From DASQPA01 sp035644215 (GTDB lineage: Bacteria; Acidobacteriota; Thermoanaerobaculia; Multivoradales; UBA5704), in the NCBI GenBank assembly GCA_035644215.1, contig DASQPA010000089.1:1-64000 (forward strand): a DNA stretch of 64,000 bases, written 5' to 3'. Below are positions 32,093-38,027 of the stretch, piece after piece. Positions within the stretch are counted from its first letter, which is position 1; each line of letters begins with the position of its first letter. A program made the position numbers and the translations under genes. The notes under the pieces are model-generated. The model made no database searches and was not told the DNA's origin. It worked only from the letters and a program-made list of their open reading frames with translations.

Positions 32093-32351
32093 TCCGGTTC
32101 AGCTCCAAGTGGTCCGGGCCATCTTCCTCAGTCGCTTCCAGCTTCCTGGCGTTTTCTCTGGATTCCCGGATAGCCAGCAGCATCTCTTCTGCGGAGTTGT
32201 CGTCCAGGGGCTCGATTTCGCGGAAAAGGTCGGCGGCAGTTCGCCGGCCGTTGTCGCGGACCTCGAGGACGAGACCGTCGATCTCGGCCGTCACCGGGTG
32301 TTCAGGATCTGTCCTGAGCTTTGCTACGGCTGCTTCTATGCTTTTGACCAT
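32064..32351 (-). CDS. Antitoxin-like small protein (PIN-partner type), read-through tail
   Basis: This 95-residue protein reads MVKSIEAAVAKLRTDPEHPV, TAEIDGLVLEVRDNGRRTAA and EEMLLAIRESREN, resembling short antitoxins that precede PIN toxins. No toxin follows on this strand; instead the C-terminus (SRPRSRAER) runs antisense through the vapC remnant, so the original stop was probably lost at the same junction. ATG 32351 follows GAGGG. The antitoxin assignment is by general resemblance only. Confidence 0.55.
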   Translation of the reverse strand: MVKSIEAAVAKLRTDPEHPVTAEIDGLVLEVRDNGRRTAADLFREIEPLDDNSAEEMLLAIRESRENARKLEATEEDGPDHLELNRSRPRSRAER

Positions 32352-32414
32352 TGTAACCCTCGTCTCCTGGCGAGGGTAGCGCACTTCTCGCCGGCGGAGT
32401 GCCGATCAGCGGGT

Positions 32415-32665
32415 CATACTGGGGAGCTCCACTCCAAAGATGGGGGGACTCCACTCCAGAAATGGGGAGCTGAGCGCCCGGACCGGGGGATTCCGGCGAG
32501 AGACGGGGGGACTCCACGCCAGAAATGGGGAGCTGAACGCTCGGAGCGGGGGATTCCGGCGAGAGATGGGGAGTTCCACGCCAGAAGTCGGGAGCTACGA
32601 GCCGGAAGCCGGGCAATCGGCCGAAGAAGTAGGGAGCTTCAAGCCAGGAGTGGGAGATCCAGACC
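32415..32665. repeat. Degenerate 21-bp repeat array
   Basis: Twelve units begin GGGGAG or GGGGGA (near 32421, 32442, 32464, 32485, 32505, 32527, 32548, 32568, 32590, 32611, 32632, 32652), a mean period of 21.0 bp. Typical units read GGGGACTCCACGCCAGAAAT, GGGGAGCTGAACGCTCGGAG and GGGGATTCCGGCGAGAGAT, arranged partly as a three-unit higher-order repeat. Because 21 is a multiple of three, frames stay open and give heptad-like peptides (GGFRRET, GELNARS), but no ribosome binding site or start supports a gene. It differs in sequence from the array at 44-445 but has nearly the same period. It occupies the first half of the gene-free stretch 32352-32903. Confidence 0.75.
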
Positions 32666-32748
32666 CGCAGCGCTCCAACCGACGCATCACCGCCCCGATC
32701 GAGCCATTTGCCTCCTGCATTTCTCTTCGAGGGAATGCCCTGATCGGG

Positions 32749-32793
32749 TTGAGTCAAATTCTGACTATTTTTCTAGCCTAAAGACTATTGACT
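32749..32793. promoter_or_regulatory. AT-rich putative control region before the pterin-dehydratase-like gene
   Basis: This is the only AT-rich patch in the 240 bases between the repeat array and the next gene. It contains TTGAGTCAA (a 9-base palindrome), two copies of GACTATT and a TTGACT hexamer at 32787-32792, with no clear -10 partner. It may hold the promoter for the downstream gene. Confidence 0.3.
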
Positions 32794-32903
32794 CGGCCCC
32801 AGGGACGGGACTACCGTATCCGGAGTTTCACGGTTTGTCCCACCGATGGGCAATCTTGCTCAAGGTGGAAGCGCGATTATCGCGCAGGAAGGAAGAAGAA
32901 AGT

Positions 32904-33248
32904 ATGTCGACCTCGAAGCAGAGCTCTGTGCCGTCCCGAGAGAACTCGGCTCGCCCCCGCGCCGTTACCCGGCTCAAGCCGGAACGCGTCCAGGACGGGC
33001 TGGCGAAGCTCCCCAGCTGGCGGCAGTCGCGGGACGGCAAGTCCCTCGTCCGCACCTTCAAGTTCGCCGACGAACGGGCGCCGCTCGCCTTCGCCGAGCT
33101 CGTCCTGGCGCTGGCGGCGAAGGGGGGCCACCAACCGGCTGTGACCATCCAGAGCGGTACCGTGGAGTGCAAGCTCACCACCCAGGCGGCCGGCGGCATC
33201 ACCCGCCGGGACCTGGCGATGGCCCGGCGCATCAGCACCCTGGGTTGA
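32904..33248 (+). CDS. Pterin-4a-carbinolamine dehydratase-like protein, active site degenerate
   Basis: This 114-residue protein has the PCD/DCoH fold pattern: L-x-x-LPSWRQ, LVRTFKFADERAPLAFAEL, AAKGGHQPAVTIQSGTVECK and LTTQAAGGITRRDLAMARRI. In active enzymes the sequence near residues 75-78 is HHP and a later His sits in TTH; here they are HQP and TTQ. Dehydratase activity on hydroxy-tetrahydrobiopterin is therefore doubtful, and a dimerisation or regulatory role (as in DCoH) is possible. The N-terminal 25 residues are disordered. ATG 32904 is preceded by an AGGAAGG stretch. No pterin-dependent hydroxylase gene is nearby. Confidence 0.75.
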   Translation: MSTSKQSSVPSRENSARPRAVTRLKPERVQDGLAKLPSWRQSRDGKSLVRTFKFADERAPLAFAELVLALAAKGGHQPAVTIQSGTVECKLTTQAAGGITRRDLAMARRISTLG

Positions 33249-33381
33249 CCGTGAGCGAGCAGAAGAGGAAGTGCGGGCGGAAAACCCCTGGACCGGGTCT
33301 CCCGCCCTCGAAACCCCAACGCGAGGGGGCGCAAGCCGCGCTCCCGCGCATCGACAACCGACAGTATAGAGGAGAAACGTC

Positions 33382-33804
33382 ATGCCCGTGAAAGGAAATT
33401 CATCCGCCGAGCGGACCACCCGCTGGGACGTGCTGCTCACCAACGTCAAGTCGAGCCTCCCGGATATGCCGCACATCGCGGAGGACTTCAAGGCTCTCGA
33501 AGCGCTGCTTCTCCAGGCTCGCTCCCTGGAGACCCAGCGCGAGGACCTGCGCAGCCAGGCGAGCGTCGCCAGCGGCCAGCTCGTGAAGGCCCTGGTCGAG
33601 GGTGACAAGATCCGGGCCCGCATCGGCTCGAATCTCAAGGGAAAACTCGGTTTCACCGACGCGATCCTGGGCAAGTACGGCTTCAAGCCGGTCGCCATCC
33701 GCAAGCGCAAGAGCAGTCCCCCGCCGGCCGCAACCGGCACCCCGGGGACGGCGGTCGCCACCCCGGAGACCCATCCGGTGGTACCGCCGACCGCCGCCAA
33801 GTAG
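33382..33804 (+). CDS. Conserved-type hypothetical helical protein
   Basis: This 140-residue protein is not recognised by function. The middle (about 30-95) is a long amphipathic helix or coiled coil (ALLLQARSLETQREDLRSQA; GQLVKALVEGDKIRARI). A short motif follows (LKGKLGFTDAILGKYGFKPV), then a Lys/Arg patch and a Pro/Ala/Thr-rich tail. No signal peptide or membrane helix is present. GAGGAGA lies upstream of ATG 33382, and a strong intrinsic terminator follows the stop, so it ends a transcription unit. Small proteins with this helix-plus-GFKP pattern are common near regulatory genes in related genomes as far as I recall. Confidence 0.7.
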   Translation: MPVKGNSSAERTTRWDVLLTNVKSSLPDMPHIAEDFKALEALLLQARSLETQREDLRSQASVASGQLVKALVEGDKIRARIGSNLKGKLGFTDAILGKYGFKPVAIRKRKSSPPPAATGTPGTAVATPETHPVVPPTAAK

Positions 33805-33831
33805 CTGTTCGCTCGTCTCCGCCGTAAGCAT

Positions 33832-33860
33832 CCGGGGGGCCGTACGGCCCCCCGGTTTTT
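33832..33860 (+). terminator. Rho-independent terminator
   Basis: CCGGGGGGCCG and CGGCCCCCCGG form a perfect GC stem around a TA centre, followed by TTTTT at 33856-33860. It lies 28 bases after the hypothetical gene. The stem would also serve the convergent XRE gene, though that side lacks a clear T-tract. Confidence 0.85.
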
Positions 33861-33870
33861 GTGTGCGCGG

Positions 33871-34236
33871 TCAGAGTTGCTCGAGCCGCTTCCGGAGCGC
33901 ATCGTACGCGGCCTGACGATCCTCGGGCGGCAGATCGGCGTCGGCCAGGGCCAGCGCGGCGTCGAGGATGGCGAGGAGGGCCGGCATCTGCGCCGGCGCG
34001 AGCCGCGGGTCGGCGGGCGATCCAGGGGTCGGTGGTGCGCCGAGCAGCTCGGCGAGGCTCACGGAGAGGGCGACGCTCAGCCGGAGGTAGATCTCCGGCG
34101 TTCGCGGCACCTGCGGTCCTCTCTCGTACCGGCTGATCCAGCGGGGCGGGCAGCCGATGCGGGCGGCCAGCTGCTTCTGGCTGAGTTGGCGCTCCTCGCG
34201 CAACCGGGTGAGACGGGTGGCAAACGGCTCGATCAT
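33871..34236 (-). CDS. XRE-family helix-turn-helix regulator
   Basis: This 121-residue protein has an N-terminal XRE DNA-binding domain (about 5-60): RLTRLREERQLSQKQLAARI, then GCPPRWISRYERGPQVP, the helix-turn-helix with the typical Ser-Gln start of the recognition region. The C-terminal half (about 70-120) is helical and Ala-rich (ALLAILDAALALADADLPPE) and may dimerise. ATG 34236 follows GGGGGGAG; the longer TTG form (34260) is less likely. A palindromic CCA-N5-TGG site lies upstream at 34370-34380 and could be its operator. Confidence 0.85.
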   Translation of the reverse strand: MIEPFATRLTRLREERQLSQKQLAARIGCPPRWISRYERGPQVPRTPEIYLRLSVALSVSLAELLGAPPTPGSPADPRLAPAQMPALLAILDAALALADADLPPEDRQAAYDALRKRLEQL

Positions 34237-34361
34237 GTGGATCTCCCCCCCTTTGGACAAGGGATCATGGCGTCGACCGGCAGCGGTCCTCTTGAGGCAG
34301 CAGAGTAGCGGGATCCAAGGGTCAGGGGTGGAAGGACGGCCTTATGGATAAAAATTAGGCG

Positions 34362-34385
34362 TTATGACACCACATTCTGGAGGTC
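34362..34385. promoter_or_regulatory. Palindromic operator-like site, copy 1
   Basis: TGACACCACATTCTGGAGGT contains the core CCACATTCTGG (34370-34380). The same core in reverse orientation, CCAGAATGTGG, occurs at 34917-34927 within an almost identical flank (TGACACCA...TGGAGGT). Finding the same 20-base layout in two gaps beside HTH genes suggests a shared regulator site. Confidence 0.45.
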
Positions 34386-34442
34386 GGCGGAGTTGCGGAG
34401 CGTCGAAGGGGTCCGCCGGCGGACCGCCGCGGGAGAGAATGC

Positions 34443-34823
34443 TCAGTGGACGGGGCTTCCGTCGTCGGCAGGGCCGCGGGCTTCCTCAGGAAAGAGCAGC
34501 GCGGCGAGAGTGGCGATCGCCGGGTCGAGGTGGTCGGCGAGGACGCACTCCAGGCTGGCGCGGGTGAGCTCCAGGGGGCTCAGCTCGGCATCGGAGAGAT
34601 CGGTGGGGGGAGCGGGGAGCTCGGCGGCGAGCTTGGCCAGTCGCTCGCGGACCGGCGCCAGCTCGACCGAGGCCCGGCGCGCGGTCTCGAGGATCTCGGC
34701 GAGGCCGAGATCGGACGCGGTCGACAGCGAGGCGAGCCGGGCCTGGATGGTCAGCAGGTCGCCGATCGCGTGGGCGACCCGAGCCAGGGCGAGGGCCTCT
34801 TCGGGAAGCAGACGTTTTCGCAT
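34443..34823 (-). CDS. Hypothetical helical protein divergent from the XRE-TPR gene
   Basis: This 126-residue, all-helical protein is not recognised (EEALALARVAHAIGDLLTIQ; LAEILETARRASVELAPVRE; PLELTRASLECVLADHLDPA). The motifs suggest a bundle of four or five amphipathic helices without membrane segments. It starts at ATG 34823; the longer frame runs antisense through the XRE-TPR gene and is shadow. It is divergent from the XRE-TPR gene, sharing a 150-bp gap that contains the palindromic operator-like site, so the two may be co-regulated. Confidence 0.65.
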   Translation of the reverse strand: MRKRLLPEEALALARVAHAIGDLLTIQARLASLSTASDLGLAEILETARRASVELAPVRERLAKLAAELPAPPTDLSDAELSPLELTRASLECVLADHLDPAIATLAALLFPEEARGPADDGSPVH

Positions 34824-34910
34824 GGGGTGTGTCCTCGTACCTGGAGAGAGGGTACGAAGGGCGCTCGTCGGCAGAGCGTAATCAAGCAAAAAGCGGTCAA
34901 ACTCAGCGCC

Positions 34911-34939
34911 TTGACACCAGAATGTGGAGGTGGTCCAAT
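34911..34939 (+). promoter_or_regulatory. Promoter with embedded palindromic site (copy 2) for the XRE-TPR gene
   Basis: A consensus TTGACA (34911-34916) is followed 17 bp later by TCCAAT (34934-34939). The 17-bp spacer begins with the palindrome CCAGAATGTGG (34917-34927), so a protein bound there would block RNA polymerase. The -10 box is weak. Autoregulation by the XRE protein encoded downstream, or by the XRE protein at 33871, is plausible. Confidence 0.5.
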
Positions 34940-34973
34940 CCCAGCGCTCAAGCGAAGGGAGAGGAACTGTCGA

Positions 34974-36446
34974 ATGGCAGGCAACAAGCCGAAGGCGAAG
35001 GGGAGCGCGGTCCTGTCTTTCGCCCGCGAGCTTCTGGGTATCGAGCCGGAAGACCTCGCGGCGGAGACGGGGTACACGAAGTCGTGGCTTCAGACCCTGG
35101 AGCGGGGCAAGCCGGAGGAGCCTGGCGGGCAGGTCCTGGAGGCCCTGACGACGGCCATGGGGGTGCGACCGGCGACGGTGGGGAGAGTCCTGGCGGCGGC
35201 CGAGGAGGTGCTCCAACAGGAGGTCGCGGACGAGTGGCGAGGTCCGGTGCGGATCTCGGCCGAGCAGATCGGGCGGACCCGGGAGTTCGGCGAGGAGATG
35301 GCATGGATCTCCCGCGATTTCTACAGCGAAGCGGCGGTACGAGTCTGGGTGGAGGACAAGGTCGCGAGGGACCGGGCGGCGGTGCGGGAGATAGGGGGCT
35401 ACCTGCTCGACCGGGAGAACCTGGTCGAGGTGGTGCGCGCGGATCCCGGCTGCCACCTGTGGTTTTTGGCCGAGTGGCTCTGTGAGGAGAGCATTCAGAC
35501 CGTCGGGCGCTCCCGGGAGCGGGCGGCGGAGTACGCGGAGTCAGCCTTGGTCATCGCGGAGATCGCGCCGATGGAGGAACTGTTTCGGATGCGCCTGGCA
35601 GGTTTCTGCTGGGGGCACATCGGGAACGTGCGGCGAGCGTGGAACAAGTTCGTTTGGGCGGACGAGGCCTTCGAACAGTGCGCCGCGCTCTGGAAGGCGG
35701 GCGCTACAGGCGATCCCGATGGCCTGCTGGATGCGGGCCGGGTGCTGGGATTGGAGGCATCTCTGCGACGGGATCAGCGCCGATACCCGGAGGCACTGCG
35801 CCTGCTGCATGAGGCCTTGCGCGTGGCGACGAAGAAGGAGCAGCCGTATCTAAAGCTGAACCACGGGTTCGTGCTGGAGCAGATGGGCGATCCTCAGGCG
35901 GCGATCCGAGTTTTGCAAGCGGCTGCCAAAGATACGCCACCTCACCTTATGTTCTACCTGCGTTACAACTTAGTGGTGAACCTCTGTGCTCTCGATCGAT
36001 ATGAAGAGGGTGAGGATCTACTGGAGGAGGTGGCGCAGCTGGCTGTAAGAACTGGCAGCGCAGATAATCAGGTACGTGTACGGTGGTTGTTCGGGCGCGT
36101 GGCCTCGGGTCGTGGCAGGGTGGCGGAGGCCATAGCTTATCTCTCCGAGGTTAAGAAGGAATTTTTCGACCGTGGAAACGCGTACGATGCAGCGTTAGTG
36201 TCGGTCGAGCTGGCGAAGGCATATCTCGAGCAGGGGCGGACTAGCACGGTGAAGCGTCTTGCCAGGGAGATGGCACCTATCTTCATCGCTGAAGGGATTC
36301 ACGAGGAAGCCCAGAAGGCACTGGAACTCTTCCGCGAGGCGGCCGAGCGAGAGCGGCTAACGGTCGAGTTGGTGCTGCAGATCGTGAAGTATCTCCAGCG
36401 GGCGCGGCGGGCGCCAGAGCTTCGATTCGAGGCCGCAGCGTATTAA
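34974..36446 (+). CDS. XRE HTH - TPR protein (RRNPP-like receptor architecture)
   Basis: This 490-residue cytoplasmic protein has an N-terminal XRE-type helix-turn-helix (about 12-75: AVLSFARELLGIEPEDLAAE, TGYTKSWLQTLERGKPEE) and then about ten TPR-like helix pairs to the C-terminus (for example PEALRLLHEALRVATKKEQP; GDPQAAIRVLQAAAKDTPPH; ALVSVELAKAYLEQGRTSTV). HTH followed by TPR is the layout of RRNPP regulators (Rgg, PlcR, NprR, PrgX), which bind secreted peptides encoded next door. The small exported peptide gene at 36487-36810 fits that position. ATG 34974 is preceded by GGGAGAGGA. Peptide binding is inference; many XRE-TPR proteins have other ligands. Confidence 0.8.
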   Translation: MAGNKPKAKGSAVLSFARELLGIEPEDLAAETGYTKSWLQTLERGKPEEPGGQVLEALTTAMGVRPATVGRVLAAAEEVLQQEVADEWRGPVRISAEQIGRTREFGEEMAWISRDFYSEAAVRVWVEDKVARDRAAVREIGGYLLDRENLVEVVRADPGCHLWFLAEWLCEESIQTVGRSRERAAEYAESALVIAEIAPMEELFRMRLAGFCWGHIGNVRRAWNKFVWADEAFEQCAALWKAGATGDPDGLLDAGRVLGLEASLRRDQRRYPEALRLLHEALRVATKKEQPYLKLNHGFVLEQMGDPQAAIRVLQAAAKDTPPHLMFYLRYNLVVNLCALDRYEEGEDLLEEVAQLAVRTGSADNQVRVRWLFGRVASGRGRVAEAIAYLSEVKKEFFDRGNAYDAALVSVELAKAYLEQGRTSTVKRLAREMAPIFIAEGIHEEAQKALELFREAAERERLTVELVLQIVKYLQRARRAPELRFEAAAY

Positions 36447-36447
36447 A

Positions 36448-36474
36448 CCGGAGCCGGAGGAACTCCGGCCCCGG
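36448..36474 (-). terminator. Candidate terminator between convergent genes
   Basis: On the minus strand CCGGGGCCGGAG, loop TTC, CTCCGGCTCCGG forms a nearly perfect stem followed by TTTAAT, just downstream of the exported-peptide gene. On the plus strand the hairpin follows the XRE-TPR stop directly but has no T-tract. Confidence 0.5.
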
Positions 36475-36486
36475 AGGGTGAGGCGG

Positions 36487-36810
36487 CTAGTGTCCTCCAC
36501 CGCTCGACGGCTGTGCCGAACAGCCCCCGTACGGGTCGACGCCGCAACCGGCTTCGGCCCAGACGGCGGTATTATGAGAAGGTCTTACGGCCGGGCGGGC
36601 GGCTACTGCGAGGCACCCACCGTACGGATCGAAGCCGCAACCTGCCTCCGCCCACAATCGAGTCAGAAAACCAGGCAGGAACCCCTGTAACGCCTCCGAG
36701 AAAGAGGCCGAGCGGGGGGGAGCCTCGCCACGGCGGCTCTGGGGGAGGGCGGGTACGGCGGACAGCAGGGCAACGACGAGCAGGGTGAGGACGAAACGCG
36801 AGCGGGACAT
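36487..36810 (-). CDS. Small exported Cys-motif peptide precursor
   Basis: This 107-residue protein has a clear signal peptide (MSRSRFVLTLLVVALLSAVP, probable cleavage after ALPQ at about 24). The mature part contains two near-identical modules, WAEAGCGFDPYGGC (53-66) and WAEAGCGVDPYGGC (84-97), each with two Cys that could form a small disulfide loop. A Ser/Gly-rich tail ends in His. AAGGAGA precedes ATG 36810. It is convergent with the XRE-TPR gene and separated from it by 40 bp, the arrangement expected for a signal peptide beside its receptor. It could instead be a small extracytoplasmic protein of other function; no enzyme motif is present. Confidence 0.7.
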   Translation of the reverse strand: MSRSRFVLTLLVVALLSAVPALPQSRRGEAPPRSASFSEALQGFLPGFLTRLWAEAGCGFDPYGGCLAVAARPAVRPSHNTAVWAEAGCGVDPYGGCSAQPSSGGGH

Positions 36811-37006
36811 AGGGTGAGTCTCCTTTCGGGTTGGCGCACCCCGAGCTGCCTCTTTGGCAGCCGGCGGCCGCGCGAGATGTCATTTCAACAAGCGTACTCC
36901 GGAAAGTGGTGTCGAGGCGCCGAAAAAAGAGGCGTCTCCCTGTCGTCGGCTCCGTTGGCGGCCGGCTGCGCTACGCTGGGCGCCGAGACTTTGGAAGGAG
37001 GAGCCG

Positions 37007-37774
37007 ATGGCGGGTGCGGGTCTGGAGTGGAGGCTGCTGCTCGCGGTGGCGCGGACCTTGCGCGGCTGGACGCAGGTGCAGCTGGCGACGGCGTCAGGGG
37101 TCGCCAAGTCGACGATCGCCCGACAGGAGGTCGGAGCGCCCAGCTCCAGCGCGGTCGAGGAGCAGCTGCTGAAAACCCTTGGGATCCAGGAAAGGGTGGA
37201 CGAGCTGCGGCTCCTCCTGGGAGAGCTCCGCGAGACGATGCGCGATCCGCATCGGCGCCACCTCAACCGGGAGGTGGAACAGGCGGGGAAGGCCGCGGCG
37301 CAGCTCACCAGGGCAGCCCTCGGGCTGGAGCTCGACGTCCTGAGGCGGGTCGGGAGCGAGTCGCCGCAGGCCGCTCCCCGTTTCCTGGAAGGGCTCCTGG
37401 AGGGACACCCCCTGCAGGGGGTGTCCCTGGAATGGGGGCACCTGCTCGCCGTGCTGCGGACTCTGCGAGGCTGGACTCAGGAGGAGCTGGCGGCAGCCGC
37501 AGGGGTGTCGGGGACCGCGATCTCCAAGGCCGAGCTCGGAATCCAGGTCCCGGTGGAGGAAGTGAGGGACAAGCTCGAAGCGGCGCTCGGGGTCCAAGGA
37601 ACGACGAGAGAGCTGCGGATTCTCCTCGGCGAGATCCGGGCGGGGATGCTCGATCCCGAGCGGGGGCACCGGGGAAAGGCGATCCGCGAGGCGGGGGAAG
37701 TGGCTTCGCGGATGACCACGATCGCCCTCGGGGAGGTGCTCGAGGACCTGCGCAGGATCGGAGATCCCAAGTGA
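37007..37774 (+). CDS. Protein with two tandem XRE helix-turn-helix domains
   Basis: This 255-residue protein is built from two similar halves. Half 1 (about 5-115) has EWRLLLAVARTLRGWTQVQL and ATASGVAKSTIARQEVG; half 2 (about 140-255) has EWGHLLAVLRTLRGWTQEEL and AAAAGVSGTAISKAELG. Each half is an XRE DNA-binding domain plus a following helical segment (LRLLLGELRETMRDPHRRHL versus LRILLGEIRAGMLDPERGHR). Two DNA-binding domains in one chain suggest pseudo-dimeric binding. AAGGAGGA lies 5 bases before ATG 37007. A perfect 28-base palindrome lies at the junction of the halves. The gene ends 14 bases before the second MITE-like element. Confidence 0.8.
   Translation: MAGAGLEWRLLLAVARTLRGWTQVQLATASGVAKSTIARQEVGAPSSSAVEEQLLKTLGIQERVDELRLLLGELRETMRDPHRRHLNREVEQAGKAAAQLTRAALGLELDVLRRVGSESPQAAPRFLEGLLEGHPLQGVSLEWGHLLAVLRTLRGWTQEELAAAAGVSGTAISKAELGIQVPVEEVRDKLEAALGVQGTTRELRILLGEIRAGMLDPERGHRGKAIREAGEVASRMTTIALGEVLEDLRRIGDPK
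37401..37428. repeat. Perfect 28-bp palindrome inside the double-XRE gene
   Basis: The sequence is perfectly self-complementary around CTGCAG, with arms AGGGACACCCCCTG / CAGGGGGTGTCCCT. It encodes EGHPLQGVSLE between the two XRE halves. It could be a junction relic of the internal duplication, or an autoregulatory hairpin or operator. Confidence 0.8.
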
Positions 37775-37788
37775 CTCTCGTCGTTCTC

Positions 37789-38027
37789 CTCAGGTGCTGT
37801 GAAAAAATGACCCTACCCCGCGCGGTCTTCGTAGAGACGACCCCAGCCGCCGTCCTGGACCTTTCTGGAACCCACCGCCGTCGGGGCGTCTCCGTAGGCC
37901 GGAGACGCCTGAGATCTCGGCGGCGTTGGAGACGCCCCGACGGCGCGGTAACGGTAAGGATTTCGATAGCGCCTGGGGCGTCTCTACGGGGACTTTCACG
38001 TGGGATCGATTTTTCACTGCCTCTCAG
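37789..38027. mobile_element. MITE-like palindromic element, copy B
   Basis: This 239-bp element is homologous over its full length to 31021-31260, with the same ends (GTGCTGTGAAAAAATGA / TCGATTTTTCACTGCCTC) and the same nested inverted repeats (CGTAGAGACG / CGTCTCTACG; CGTCGGGGCGTCTCC / GGAGACGCCCCGACG). CTCAG flanks both ends. It sits exactly between the double-XRE gene and the DUF4388 gene, and its right end supplies the frame-restored stop codon of the latter (TGA at 38024-38026), so it inserted at or into that gene's 3' end. Confidence 0.8.

Noticed and set aside
32440..32781. Heptad-repeat protein encoded by the second repeat array
   Set aside because: The frame is open because the repeat is 21 bp long; there is no ribosome binding site, and the repeat character ends at 32665 while the frame continues into ordinary intergenic DNA.
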